64,000 bases of DNA, taken from assembly GCF_042646085.1 (NCBI RefSeq), contig NZ_JBHRSZ010000004.1, positions 806,001-870,000 on the forward strand. Reading direction: 5' to 3'. Below the pieces are notes generated by a model. The model had not been told where the DNA came from. It saw only the letters and a program-made list of their open reading frames with translations, and did no database searches. Below, in pieces: positions 8,360 to 17,949 of the stretch (its first letter is position 1; each line of letters begins with the position of its first letter). The position numbers and the translations under genes are program-made. The stretch comes from Litoribrevibacter euphylliae (GTDB lineage Bacteria; Pseudomonadota; Gammaproteobacteria; Pseudomonadales; Litoribrevibacteraceae).

Positions 8360-8743
8360 AATTCCCTGTGATCATACTTCCAAGTTACGGTATAACGTCG
8401 AGATGAACTTTTCATGACTATGTTAACCAAAAGAATAAAGGGCTTTTGTTTTTATTGACTGCCGTTTATCTCGGTTAACAAAGCTCAGAAGACGTTCCGT
8501 TTCCTTGCTGCTTGTTTACAATTCTTAACATATATCACCATCTGTCAAGAATCTATTGGTTAAAAAATAGCAAAATGTGCGAAATCCCCGTTTTTTCTGG
8601 GTTTTAGAGCTGAAAGGAGGTAATAAAGGCTTGTATTATTTGTTATAGGCCCAATTATTGATTCGTATAAGCGAAATTTACGCTTAATTGTACGATCAAT
8701 TTTTGAATTTTCATCTAAGATAAACATTATGGAGGGGTAAGAC
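8360..8743. other. Divergent cspD/clpS intergenic region
   Basis: About 385 bp of AT-rich DNA between divergent cspD and clpS. It must hold both promoters and a long cspD leader, and it contains the clpS leader hairpin at 8657-8700. The clpS ribosome site GGAGGGG is at 8731-8737. No convincing gene was found; the short minus-strand frame at 8560-8745 lacks family features. Confidence 0.6.
8657..8700 (+). promoter_or_regulatory. Long imperfect hairpin in the clpS leader
   Basis: The arms read ATTGAT, CGTA, TAAGCG on the left and CGCTTA, TACG, ATCAAT on the right. This gives 16 base pairs interrupted by a 1-nt bulge on one side and a 4-nt bulge on the other, with a 7-nt loop. It ends 30 bp before the clpS ribosome site and has no T tract, so it is not a terminator. 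It could be an operator or a leader RNA structure. Confidence 0.45.
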
Positions 8744-9079
8744 ATGTCGAGTGGTTTTGGGGATGATCAAGAGTTCGGGTTTGGTACCGGGCTGGCGACC
8801 GCTCCATCAGAGACTGAACTTAAGCCCCCATCAATGTATAGAGTCGTTTTAATGAATGACGACTATACGCCTATGGACTTTGTGATCGAAGTACTTATGG
8901 TTTTCTTCAGTATGGATGAGCAGAAAGCAACGGACGTAATGCTAACTGTCCATACCAAGGGAAAAGGCGTGTGCGGTATATTCAGCAAAGATGTTGCTGA
9001 AACCAAAGCGCACATGGTAAATGACTATTCACGGCATAATCAGCATCCATTACTTTGTGAAGTTGAAGTTGTGGACTAA
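8744..9079 (+). CDS. clpS: ClpAP adaptor ClpS
   Basis: ClpS binds N-degron substrates with N-terminal Leu, Phe, Tyr or Trp and hands them to ClpA. The 111-aa product has a flexible acidic N-terminus of ~30 residues, then the conserved core YRVVLMNDDYTPMDFVIEVL, HTKGKGVCGIF and a C-terminal LLCEVEVVD. A strong GGAGGGG site precedes the ATG. clpA follows after 68 bp. Confidence 0.97.
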   Translation: MSSGFGDDQEFGFGTGLATAPSETELKPPSMYRVVLMNDDYTPMDFVIEVLMVFFSMDEQKATDVMLTVHTKGKGVCGIFSKDVAETKAHMVNDYSRHNQHPLLCEVEVVD

Positions 9080-9147
9080 AGCGCTGCGGAATATGAAGTA
9101 GTGGAACTTAATCTTGTACTACCAGATGTTATTTGAGGTGATTATAT

Positions 9148-11418
9148 ATGCTCAGTAAAGATCTAGAGCTAACCCTGAATGTTGCGTTCAAGGAGGCAAG
9201 GACCAAGCGTCATGAGTTTATGACGGTTGAACATTTGCTATTAGCCCTTCTTGATAATGATGCAGCTTCCAGTGTGCTAAAAGCATGTGGTACGGATATT
9301 TCTAAACTAAGAGCTGATTTGTTGGAGTTTGTTGATTCGACTACGCCACTGATTCCCGAAACGGATGAAGATCGTGAAACTCAACCAACTCTTGGATTTC
9401 AGCGAGTTCTTCAAAGGGCTGTTTTCCATGTCCAGTCTTCAGGTAAGTCTGAAGTTACTGGTGCAAATGTGTTGGTTGCTATTTTTAGTGAGCAAGAAAG
9501 CCAGGCTGTTTATTATCTTAAACAGCAGAATGTTGCTCGAATTGATGTGGTTAACTACATCTCTCACGGTATTTCTAAAGTGTCTGATGGGGATCATCAG
9601 GAAGAGGGCTTAGGTTCTACCGAAGCGCAGGAGGAATCCTCATCTACTGAGTCGTCAGAAAGCCCTCTGGAGGCTTATGCGACTAATCTGAACCAATTAG
9701 CTCAAGAAGGGAAAATTGATCCACTGATTGGCCGGGATAAAGAAGTTGAGCGCGTTATTCAAGTTCTTTCTCGTAGAAGGAAGAATAACCCTCTGTTGGT
9801 TGGTGAAAGTGGTGTTGGTAAAACTGCGATTGCGGAGGGCTTGGCTCGCTTGATTGTTGAGGGTCAGGTGCCTGATGTTATTAAACAAGGTGTTGTGTTC
9901 TCTCTTGATCTCGGTGCGTTACTTGCTGGTACTAAATACCGTGGTGATTTTGAGAAGCGCTTTAAAGCATTGTTAGCTGAGTTAAAGAAAAAGACTCATG
10001 CCATTCTCTTTATTGATGAAATTCATACCATTATTGGGGCGGGTGCTGCATCAGGTGGTGTGATGGATGCTTCGAATCTTTTGAAACCGCTTCTTAGTGG
10101 CGGTGAGATCCGTTGCATAGGGTCTACCACTTTTACAGAGTTTAGAGGGATTTTTGAGAAAGACAGTGCATTGGCTCGTCGATTCCAGAAGATTGATGTG
10201 GTTCAGCCTTCGGTTGAAGATACCTTTGAAATTCTTAAAGGCTTAAAAGATCGTTTCGAAGATTATCATAACGTGAAATATGACGAAGAAGCGTTGCATG
10301 CCGCCGCTGAATTGTCTGAAAGATACATCAATGACCGTCATTTACCTGATAAGGCGATTGATGTCATTGATGAGGTAGGGGCTTACCAAAAGCTTTTGCC
10401 TGAAGATTTGAGGAAGAATCGTATCGAGGTGTCCGATATTGAGTCTATTGTTGCAAACATTGCTCGTATCCCACCAAAGAGTGTCTCTTCTGATGATAAG
10501 GATCTATTGAAAAACCTTGATGTTGAGCTCAAGAAAGAGGTTTATGGTCAGGATGAGGCGATTGATACATTGTCTTCGGCGATTAAGTTGTCTCGTGCTG
10601 GTTTGAAATCTCCAGAAAAGCCAATGGGTTCGTTTATTTTTGCTGGCCCAACTGGTGTGGGTAAGACAGAGGTGACTCGCAAGTTGGCAGAAGTGCTGGG
10701 TATTGAGTTGGTGCGATTCGATATGTCAGAGTACATGGAGAGCCATACTGTTTCTCGCTTGATTGGTGCTCCTCCTGGTTATGTAGGATACGACCAAGGT
10801 GGTTTGCTAACTGAAGCGGTAAACAAAACACCTCATTGTGTTTTGCTTTTGGATGAAATTGAAAAAGCACACCCTGAAGTTTTCAATCTGTTACTGCAAG
10901 TGATGGATCACGGTACTTTGACTGATAACAATGGTCGTAAGGCTGATTTCAGAAATGTGGTTTTGGTGATGACTACCAATGCTGGTGCTGAAGTTATGAG
11001 TCGCCGTTCTATTGGTTTTGCTTCTCAAGATCATAGTACTGATGGAATGGAAGAGTTGAAGAAAACCTTTACTCCTGAATTCCGAAACCGTCTGGATGCA
11101 GTTATTCAGTTTGCTCCTTTGAATGTAGATGTTATCCAAAATGTGGTTGATAAGTTTGTTAGTGAACTTCAGGCACAGCTGGATGATAAAGATGTGGTGC
11201 TTCATTTGGATCAGTCGGCGAAGCTGTGGCTAGCTGAGCATGGTTATGATGAGAAGATGGGCGCTCGACCAATGGCTCGCTTAATTCAGGATGAGCTGAA
11301 AAAGCCGCTGGCAGAAAGTATTTTGTTTGGTGAATTAGCTGAGTCGGGTGGGGATGTGTTTATAACAGCTGACGACGATGGAATTCAGTTGTCTGTTGAA
11401 GCACACGAAGCGGTTTAG
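9148..11418 (+). CDS. clpA: ClpA unfoldase, ATPase subunit of ClpAP
   Basis: The 756-residue Hsp100 AAA+ protein unfolds substrates and threads them into the ClpP peptidase. It has an N-domain (residues 1-~145), a Glu/Ser-rich linker, AAA-1 with Walker A GESGVGKT near residue 218 and Walker B LFIDEIH, and AAA-2 with Walker A GPTGVGKTE near residue 499 and LLLDEIEKAHPEV. There is no long middle domain, which separates it from ClpB. Length equals that of E. coli ClpA. A terminator overlaps its stop codon. Confidence 0.98.
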   Translation: MLSKDLELTLNVAFKEARTKRHEFMTVEHLLLALLDNDAASSVLKACGTDISKLRADLLEFVDSTTPLIPETDEDRETQPTLGFQRVLQRAVFHVQSSGKSEVTGANVLVAIFSEQESQAVYYLKQQNVARIDVVNYISHGISKVSDGDHQEEGLGSTEAQEESSSTESSESPLEAYATNLNQLAQEGKIDPLIGRDKEVERVIQVLSRRRKNNPLLVGESGVGKTAIAEGLARLIVEGQVPDVIKQGVVFSLDLGALLAGTKYRGDFEKRFKALLAELKKKTHAILFIDEIHTIIGAGAASGGVMDASNLLKPLLSGGEIRCIGSTTFTEFRGIFEKDSALARRFQKIDVVQPSVEDTFEILKGLKDRFEDYHNVKYDEEALHAAAELSERYINDRHLPDKAIDVIDEVGAYQKLLPEDLRKNRIEVSDIESIVANIARIPPKSVSSDDKDLLKNLDVELKKEVYGQDEAIDTLSSAIKLSRAGLKSPEKPMGSFIFAGPTGVGKTEVTRKLAEVLGIELVRFDMSEYMESHTVSRLIGAPPGYVGYDQGGLLTEAVNKTPHCVLLLDEIEKAHPEVFNLLLQVMDHGTLTDNNGRKADFRNVVLVMTTNAGAEVMSRRSIGFASQDHSTDGMEELKKTFTPEFRNRLDAVIQFAPLNVDVIQNVVDKFVSELQAQLDDKDVVLHLDQSAKLWLAEHGYDEKMGARPMARLIQDELKKPLAESILFGELAESGGDVFITADDDGIQLSVEAHEAV

Positions 11419-11432
11419 GCCGCTTCGTTTTT
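11405..11432 (+). terminator. Terminator overlapping the clpA stop codon
   Basis: A 9-bp stem (11405-11413 with 11420-11428), the loop holding the stop codon, is followed by a short T tract. It ends the clpS-clpA transcript. Confidence 0.8.
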
Positions 11433-11485
11433 CGCATCTAGCCTCTTAATGCTTATTCTTCAAGGGGCTAGGGCAGAGACAGTGC

Positions 11486-11704
11486 TTAGCGAGCGCGGTA
11501 TACGATACGGCCTTTGCTTAGGTCGTATGGTGTAAGTTCCACTTTAACCTTGTCGCCTGTAAGAATACGGATGTAGTTCTTACGCATTTTTCCTGAGATA
11601 TGCGCAGTCACAACGTGGCCGTTTTCTAATTCAACGCGGAACATAGTGTTTGGAAGGGTGTCTACTACCGTTCCTTCCATCTCAAAATGGTCTTCTTTTG
11701 CCAT
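11486..11704 (-). CDS. infA: Translation initiation factor IF-1
   Basis: The 72-residue S1/OB-fold protein binds the ribosomal A site during initiation. The length and sequence are canonical (MAKEDHFEMEGTVVDTLPN..., RIVYRAR at the end). It lies downstream of bpt and aat on the minus strand, convergent with clpA. The tRNA-Ser gene found between clpA and infA in E. coli is absent here. Confidence 0.98.
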   Translation of the reverse strand: MAKEDHFEMEGTVVDTLPNTMFRVELENGHVVTAHISGKMRKNYIRILTGDKVKVELTPYDLSKGRIVYRAR

Positions 11705-11823
11705 TCAAGCTCTACCTTAATTCATTGGTTACAAAAATTGTGGCGAATTGTGCACTAATTTCACTCAATGTGCAAAACCTGAGCGATATATTTTGGATAT
11801 TTTTTGTCAGTAAATTTGGAAGT

Positions 11824-12531
11824 TTAGTCTCGCTCTGGGCTAAATTGTTTCCAGCAGCCTTTCGAAAAAATTTCTAGGGGCTGGTACTTGGATTTGTAAT
11901 TCATTTTTGAGCAGTCTTGGATGTAATAGCCTAAGTAAACATAAGGGTAACCTACTTTTTTTGCGAGAGAGATTAGTTGTAAGACGCTAAGTACGCCTAG
12001 GCTTAATGACTCGAAATCAGGATCGAAGAAAGTGTAAACCGCTGACAGCCCATCTTGTAATGAGTCAAATTGGCAAATCGCTATCGTTTTTCCGTCCAAT
12101 TGGGTTTCTAGGAAGTAATTGAATCCAAAGTTTTTACATAAGAACCCTTCGTATTGAGCCTTGTCAGGTGGGTGCATATCCCCATCGGCATGTCTTAGTT
12201 CAATGTATTTCTCGTAAAGAAGATAGTCGTTTTCATTGAAAGCGCATTCTCGAACCTGAAAGTTAAGATGTTTCGCTTTGTTTATGATGCGTTTCTGGCT
12301 TTTACTGGGTTTGAAATCGTTGATCCGAATACGAGATGAGAGGCAGGCGTTACAGTTCTGGCATTGGGGTTTATAGAGCATGCTGCCACTTCTTCTGTAA
12401 CCCATTTGGCTCATTGCGGTGGTTAACTCTTGAGTAATAGGGAGGTCAGGGTCAACGATTAACGAACTGCTTTGCAGTCCTTCAAGGTAATTGCAAGGAG
12501 TATCAACGGATTGATAAAGTTTTATTTCCAT
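11824..12531 (-). CDS. bpt: Aspartate/glutamate leucyltransferase Bpt (ATE family)
   Basis: Bpt transfers Leu from Leu-tRNA to N-terminal Asp or Glu, creating ClpS-recognised N-degrons. The ~235-residue product has the N-terminal cysteine cluster of the ATE family (TPCNYLEGLQSS and CQNCNACLSSR) and C-terminal motifs such as YTFFDPDF and YVYLGYYIQDC. I prefer the ATG at 12531 over a TTG at 12543. It lies between aat and infA, close to clpS-clpA. The Leu (Bpt) rather than Arg (Ate) specificity is inferred from bacterial context. Confidence 0.9.
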   Translation of the reverse strand: MEIKLYQSVDTPCNYLEGLQSSSLIVDPDLPITQELTTAMSQMGYRRSGSMLYKPQCQNCNACLSSRIRINDFKPSKSQKRIINKAKHLNFQVRECAFNENDYLLYEKYIELRHADGDMHPPDKAQYEGFLCKNFGFNYFLETQLDGKTIAICQFDSLQDGLSAVYTFFDPDFESLSLGVLSVLQLISLAKKVGYPYVYLGYYIQDCSKMNYKSKYQPLEIFSKGCWKQFSPERD

Positions 12532-12558
12532 AAGTGACGACAAAGACTATAAGAATGG

Positions 12559-13257
12559 TTAAATATCTTGAAGGTCTATTTTTATTTTAGACCGACCGAA
12601 GCGTTCTAGGTTGCCGGTAAGGACTTTTTCAAAAGATTCTCGATCTAGCTCTTGGGCGCCTAAGCTCATTAAATGGTTGCTGGTGACTTGGCAATCAATC
12701 ATCAATAAATTGTGCTTTGTCATGAACTGAGAGAGGGCGTATAAAGCTAGCTTTGAGGTGTTGGGTTGTTTTGAAAACATGGATTCCCCAAAAAATACAC
12801 CTCCAATAGCAACTCCATATAAGCCTCCAGCCAAAGTGTCTTGATCATAAACTTCGATGGAGTGGGCATAGCCCAGTTCGTGCAATTCTTGATAAGCCTC
12901 TTTCATCTCTTCTGTGATCCAGGTGCCATCTTGATCAGTACGTTCTTTACTGCATTCATTGATTACATCGAAGAAGCGGCTGTTACTTTGAATTTTATAC
13001 TTGGATTGGCGAGCAAGTTTTCTAAGGCTTTTAGAAGCATAAAAGTCTTCTGGGAATAGCACGCATCTTGGATCGGGGGACCACCACATAATTGGTTCAT
13101 CGTCGGAGAACCAAGGAAAAATGCCTTGTTCGTAGGCTGATAGCAATCGTGTCGGGGATAAGTCGCCTCCGACAGCTAGAAGGCCGTTCGGTGAATCAAG
13201 TGCTTCTTGGGTGCTGGGGAACTCATTGGAGTCATCTTCTAACCAAGTAATATACAT
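12559..13257 (-). CDS. aat: Leucyl/phenylalanyl-tRNA--protein transferase
   Basis: Aat adds Leu or Phe from tRNA to N-terminal Lys or Arg, marking proteins for ClpS-ClpAP. The 232-residue product shows LLAVGGDLSPTRLLSAYEQGI, IFPWFSDDEPIMWWSPDPR, HSIEVYD and GGLYGVAIGGVFFGESMFS, all characteristic. It is first in the minus-strand order aat-bpt-infA, with 27 bp between the aat stop and the bpt start. Confidence 0.96.
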   Translation of the reverse strand: MYITWLEDDSNEFPSTQEALDSPNGLLAVGGDLSPTRLLSAYEQGIFPWFSDDEPIMWWSPDPRCVLFPEDFYASKSLRKLARQSKYKIQSNSRFFDVINECSKERTDQDGTWITEEMKEAYQELHELGYAHSIEVYDQDTLAGGLYGVAIGGVFFGESMFSKQPNTSKLALYALSQFMTKHNLLMIDCQVTSNHLMSLGAQELDRESFEKVLTGNLERFGRSKIKIDLQDI

Positions 13258-13390
13258 AGATTATTGTGCTGAGTGATTTGTAGAAAAATAATGTTTTGCG
13301 TATGGTTTAGCTTTCTTCATAAAATGAGGCAGAATAGTCGCAATCTAATGACTTGTTTTTATTGAGCTATTTATTATGAAAGAAAGGCTA

Positions 13391-13876
13391 ATGAATAAAA
13401 ATATCGGGTTTATTATAACCACTTTCTCTGCGTTATTGTTATCCGCATGTGCTTCAGATACCTCGAAAACACGAGTGTTGGGGTATCAGGCGGAAGTTCT
13501 AGATTCTTCAGCGAGTCGCTTGGTTATCTACCGTGAATCGGTTCATGAAGTGGAGGATAAGTCGCCTCATCTCTATATTAATACTAAGAGTTACGGACAG
13601 TTTAAGGATAATCACTACACTGTAGTTGATGTAGATGCTGGTTATTACCATCTGACGGTTAAAGAAATTGATTCTTTATCGAATCTTTATGGAGAGGATG
13701 ATTGGCCGGTGAGGCCGAAAACGTTAGCCGTAAAAATCTCTCCAGGTCAGGAGAAGTTTATCCGATATACTGTAAGAGTTAATGATTCCGTTTTCGATTG
13801 GTATGATGCCGCTTTTGAGGAAGTACCAAGAGAAACTGCTATGCAGAACCTGGACTTTATGGCTCGTCAACGGTAG
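13391..13876 (+). CDS. Lipoprotein, possible DUF2846-type
   Basis: The ~161-aa product has a signal sequence ending in a lipobox (ALLLSAC) and is probably an outer-membrane-tethered periplasmic lipoprotein. The mature part resembles DUF2846-type domains (SRLVIYRE near the start, then VVDVDAGYYHLTV), but that assignment is tentative. The ATG at 13391 is preferred over 13376 because GAAAGG lies just before it. It stands alone before the M16 protease gene. Function unknown. Confidence 0.75.
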   Translation: MNKNIGFIITTFSALLLSACASDTSKTRVLGYQAEVLDSSASRLVIYRESVHEVEDKSPHLYINTKSYGQFKDNHYTVVDVDAGYYHLTVKEIDSLSNLYGEDDWPVRPKTLAVKISPGQEKFIRYTVRVNDSVFDWYDAAFEEVPRETAMQNLDFMARQR

Positions 13877-13951
13877 AAAAGCACTTTTGTTCGCAATTTC
13901 AAATAGTTGCTAATTCAAAGGTTACATGATTTACAAAATTAAGAAGGTTTT

Positions 13952-16846
13952 ATGAGCTCCGGCAACCCGTTTCAACTCGTTTCAACTCGAGAAATAGAAA
14001 GTCTCCATATCAAGCTGGAGACGTATGAGCACATTAAGACGGGCGCAATGCATTATCATCTTGCGACTGAAAATAAAGAAAATGTGTTCTTAGTAGCACT
14101 AAAAACTGTGCCTACTGATTCTACAGGGGTTGCTCATATTCTAGAGCATACGGTTCTTTGTGGGAGTGAACGTTTTCCTGTGCGCGATCCATTTTTTATG
14201 ATGATTCGCAGATCTCTCAACTCTTTCATGAATGCGTTTACCAGTAGTGACTGGACGGCGTATCCATTTGCTTCTCAAAACCGTAAAGACTTTGATAACT
14301 TGCTTGAGGTGTATTTGGATGCAGTTTTCTTTGCGAATCTGCATCCGTTGGATTTTGCTCAAGAGGGCTATCGTATTGAGGTTAAAGAGCCCAAAGATCC
14401 TCAGAATAGTGATCTGGTATACAAGGGTGTTGTATTTAACGAAATGAAGGGTGCGATGAGCTCACCGGTCAGCAAGTTATGGCATACCATGAGTTCGCAT
14501 CTCTATAGAACCACAACCTATCACTATAACAGTGGTGGTGAGCCAAAAAATATCCCTGATTTAAGCTATGGCGAGCTCACAGATTTCTATAAGAAACATT
14601 ATCACCCCAGTAATGCTTATTTTATGACGTTTGGTGATATTCCGGCTGAAGAGCATCAAGAGAAATTTGAGCGTTTTGTCTTGTCTCGATTTGAACGAAG
14701 TGAGCATGATATTCATGTTGGAACGGAAAACCGTTTTGAGGCACCCGTTCAGGTTGAAGATTTTTATCCTTCTAGTGATCCAAACGATCAGACTTCGGTG
14801 ATTGTTGGGTGGTTATTAGGCGCTTCAACTGATTTACAAGAGTTATTGGCTGCTCAATTTGTATCGAATCTTCTGTTGGATAACAGTTCTTCACCATTAA
14901 GAAAGTATCTTGAGACCTCTAAGTTGGCTGAAACACCTTCTCCTTTATGTGGTCTGGAAGATTCTAATCAGGAAATGGCGTTTCTTTGTGGTCTGGAAGG
15001 TATTAAACCGGAAAGTGCTGAGCAGTTTGAGAATGAAATTCTTCAGCTGTTTGAACGTTTGGCTAAGGATGGTGTGCCGTTAGAGCAGCAAGAGGCAGTG
15101 CTGCATCAGTTAGAGGTATCTCAGCGTGAGATCGGGGGCGATAGCTACCCGTATGGCTTGCAGTTGATTCTGTCTAGTTTGGCGGCGGCGACGCACGGCG
15201 TGAATCCTGCTGACATTCTTGATATTGACCCGGTTTTGGCGGAATTAAGAGAAAAAATTCAAGATCCAGAGTACATCAAGGGGCTAATTCGTCACTTCTT
15301 TATTGAAAACAGCCATAGGGTTCGTTTAACGATGAAGCCTAGTGACGAACTGGTTGACCAGGAAAAAGCGGAAGAGAAAGCGCGCTTGGCTGATATTAAG
15401 AAAGATATGTCAGTCGAAGAAATTCAAACATTAATAGATGTGGCAGATCAACTCAAAGAGCGTCAAGAGCAAGAGGACGACTCGTCCATTCTTCCTAAAG
15501 TTGAAATATCGGATATTCATTCAGATATTCCAAGACACGACCCGGAAATCAGCCAAGAAAAAGCCTTGTATAGCTATCTTTGTGGATCGAATGGTATTGC
15601 TTATCAGCAGGCAGTTTTTGACTTGCCGATGCTAAGTGACGAAGAGCTGGGGTGGTTGCCGCTATACACCTCAATGGTGACCGAAGTCGGTTTTGGTGAT
15701 TACGATTATGAGCAAGCTCAGTTGAAGCAATCTCAGGTGGTGGGAAGCCTCAGCTCTTATTCCTCTTTGATGGTTGACGACGCTGATCCAAACTCGGTCA
15801 AAGGCTATATTCACTTCTCAGGTAAAGCTTTGAATACAAAAGCGTCTGAATTTGTTGCTTTACTGAAAGATGTCATTAATTCCGTCCGTTTCGATGAAAC
15901 TGAACGTGTATGGGAGCTGCTGCTTCAAATGAAGCATCGTAAGCATCAGTCTGTTACTGGTTCAGGGCACTCTTATGCAATGCTTGCAGCTTCTGCAGCC
16001 TGGAGCCCGCTATCAGCAATCAATCATAAATTGGGTGGGCTCACAGGCATTCATCGTCTGATGGATGAAGTGAAAGACATTTCTTGTCTCGCCGCTATTT
16101 TGCCGTTATTGAAGTCTATCCATCAAAAAGTGATTGGCAGCCCGGTTCGTTTGCTGGCAATGGGGGACTCTCAAGGGCTTGAGACGCTGAAAGATAGTTT
16201 GGATAAAGCTTGGGTTAATGAGGCTTTCTCTCATGAAATTACACCATCTAAACTGTCCGTGCCTTCTGTCGACAAGCAGCAATTGTGGATGACCAATACT
16301 CAAGTCAATTTTGTTTCTAGGGCATTCAAAACATGCATGCATACAGACCCGGATGCTGCCCCGCTAACGATTCTGTCGAGTGTGTTGCGTAACGGTTATC
16401 TCCACAGAGCCATTCGAGAGCAGGGTGGTGCCTACGGTGGTGGTGCAAACCAAGACAGCGCAAGTGGTGTGTTTCGCTTCTATTCGTATCGTGATCCAAG
16501 AACAACAGAAACGTTGGATGACTTTACCAAATCTGTTGAGTGGTTCTTGTCCAAGAGTCACGGCTTTGAGCCAATTGAAGAGGCGATTCTTGGTGTCATT
16601 GGAAGTATTGATAAGCCTGCTTCACCAGCTGGTGAGGCGCGCCAAGATTTTCATAACCGTCTAATGGGGCGTTCTTATGAAGATCGTCATGAATTTAGAG
16701 ATAGGATTTTGGCTGTTACGGAAGACCAGTTAAAAGCCGTTGCAGAGAAGTACTTGCTAAATGCTGAGTGCAGCGAGGTGATTATTACTAATGATGAAAT
16801 TGCGGAATCATTGTCACTGAAAGATTGGACTCATTATCAGCTGTAG
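13952..16846 (+). CDS. M16C-type zinc metalloprotease (insulinase/PreP family)
   Basis: A 964-residue protein with the inverted zinc motif HILEH (residues 62-66) and the following block FMNAFTSSDWTAYPFAS typical of presequence-protease-like M16C enzymes. The long two-half clamshell architecture (about 480 residues each) fits one-chain members that degrade peptides. No signal peptide is visible, so it is probably cytoplasmic. A terminator follows 25 bp after the stop. The physiological substrate is unknown. Confidence 0.9.
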   Translation: MSSGNPFQLVSTREIESLHIKLETYEHIKTGAMHYHLATENKENVFLVALKTVPTDSTGVAHILEHTVLCGSERFPVRDPFFMMIRRSLNSFMNAFTSSDWTAYPFASQNRKDFDNLLEVYLDAVFFANLHPLDFAQEGYRIEVKEPKDPQNSDLVYKGVVFNEMKGAMSSPVSKLWHTMSSHLYRTTTYHYNSGGEPKNIPDLSYGELTDFYKKHYHPSNAYFMTFGDIPAEEHQEKFERFVLSRFERSEHDIHVGTENRFEAPVQVEDFYPSSDPNDQTSVIVGWLLGASTDLQELLAAQFVSNLLLDNSSSPLRKYLETSKLAETPSPLCGLEDSNQEMAFLCGLEGIKPESAEQFENEILQLFERLAKDGVPLEQQEAVLHQLEVSQREIGGDSYPYGLQLILSSLAAATHGVNPADILDIDPVLAELREKIQDPEYIKGLIRHFFIENSHRVRLTMKPSDELVDQEKAEEKARLADIKKDMSVEEIQTLIDVADQLKERQEQEDDSSILPKVEISDIHSDIPRHDPEISQEKALYSYLCGSNGIAYQQAVFDLPMLSDEELGWLPLYTSMVTEVGFGDYDYEQAQLKQSQVVGSLSSYSSLMVDDADPNSVKGYIHFSGKALNTKASEFVALLKDVINSVRFDETERVWELLLQMKHRKHQSVTGSGHSYAMLAASAAWSPLSAINHKLGGLTGIHRLMDEVKDISCLAAILPLLKSIHQKVIGSPVRLLAMGDSQGLETLKDSLDKAWVNEAFSHEITPSKLSVPSVDKQQLWMTNTQVNFVSRAFKTCMHTDPDAAPLTILSSVLRNGYLHRAIREQGGAYGGGANQDSASGVFRFYSYRDPRTTETLDDFTKSVEWFLSKSHGFEPIEEAILGVIGSIDKPASPAGEARQDFHNRLMGRSYEDRHEFRDRILAVTEDQLKAVAEKYLLNAECSEVIITNDEIAESLSLKDWTHYQL

Positions 16847-16870
16847 TATCTTGCTGATGTAGTCAGTAGA

Positions 16871-16898
16871 AAGGGCTCCGTGTTGGAGCCCTTTTTTG
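16871..16898 (+). terminator. Terminator after the M16 protease gene
   Basis: A 9-bp stem (16871-16879 with 16885-16893) with a GTGTT loop runs into six or more T. It separates the protease gene from convergent xthA. Confidence 0.9.
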
Positions 16899-16919
16899 TT
16901 GTATGTCGTTTGATGGATC

Positions 16920-17738
16920 TTATTCGAAATCAAACTCTGCCCAAACTGGGGCGTGATCTGACGGTTTTTCCATGCCTCGAATGTCGTAATCCACTTCGGC
17001 ATTTTTCAGTCTTTGTACTAACGATTCCGTCGCTAGTAACGTGTCAATTCTAAGGCCGCGTTTGGGTGTGTCATCGAAGCCCTTACTGCGGTAATCAAAC
17101 CAGCTGAATCGGTCTATGGTTTCCGGTTGTAGTACTCTGAATGTGTCTTTGAATCCCCAGCTCTTGAGGCGGTCGAACCACTCTCTTTCTTCTGGTTGGA
17201 ATGAGCACTTTCCGGTTTTTAGCCAGCGTTTGCGGTTTTGATCCCCGATGCCGATGTCTTTATCTTCAGGGGAGATGTTGAAATCGCCCATTACAATGAT
17301 GTTCTGATCTGGAGAGAACTCACTGTTGAGCTGGTCCATCAGGTCATTGTAGAATTTACGTTTGGCTGGAAACTTGGTTTCGTGATGGATGCTTTCGCCC
17401 TGAGGGAAGTAGCCATTACAAACGAAAACGCTTTCACCGTTTGCGGCTTTAAACTCTCCGATAATCCAGCGCTTTTGGGCTTCTTCAGAATCGTTCGGAA
17501 AACCTTTCTTGATAGAAAGTGGTTCGTCCCTATATAGAAGAGCAACTCCATAGTGGCTTTTCTGTCCGAAATAGCTGACTTTATAGCCCATCTCTTGAAT
17601 GACTTCGACGGGGAATTGTGGGTCGTCAACTTTGGTTTCCTGCAAACCGATGACATCGGGATTATGTAATTCGATGATTTTTTGAATCTGATGAGGTCTG
17701 GCTCTTACGCCATTGATGTTGAAACTGATTACTTTCAT
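16920..17738 (-). CDS. xthA: Exodeoxyribonuclease III
   Basis: The main AP endonuclease and 3'-repair exonuclease of the EEP superfamily. The 272 residues contain the catalytic motifs SFNINGVRAR, GLQETKVDD, VFVCNGYFPQG, GDFNISPEDKD, RIDTLLATE and the terminal SDHAPVWAEF. Length is normal. The gene stands alone on the minus strand; 211 bp upstream to ftsK contain nothing I recognise. Confidence 0.97.
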   Translation of the reverse strand: MKVISFNINGVRARPHQIQKIIELHNPDVIGLQETKVDDPQFPVEVIQEMGYKVSYFGQKSHYGVALLYRDEPLSIKKGFPNDSEEAQKRWIIGEFKAANGESVFVCNGYFPQGESIHHETKFPAKRKFYNDLMDQLNSEFSPDQNIIVMGDFNISPEDKDIGIGDQNRKRWLKTGKCSFQPEEREWFDRLKSWGFKDTFRVLQPETIDRFSWFDYRSKGFDDTPKRGLRIDTLLATESLVQRLKNAEVDYDIRGMEKPSDHAPVWAEFDFE

Positions 17739-17949
17739 TGTCTGAATTATTCTAAGCCGATGAATGAGGAAAGAGGCAATAATGATGCAGTAATTGGTTT
17801 AACTTTTCCATGGCATTGAGTGTTTTGGGAGTGAAGACAAACAGTGCCAGACGTCAAATTAAGTGATTGCCGCTGGCAAGCCTAAGCGAGATTCCTTATT
17901 ATTCTGTCTCAATTCATAGAAACACGATTTAAAACCACAGGAAGACGGT

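Noticed and set aside
11419..11485. tRNA-Ser between clpA and infA as in E. coli
   Set aside because: No cloverleaf; the 67 bp hold only part of a terminator and a weak inverted repeat.
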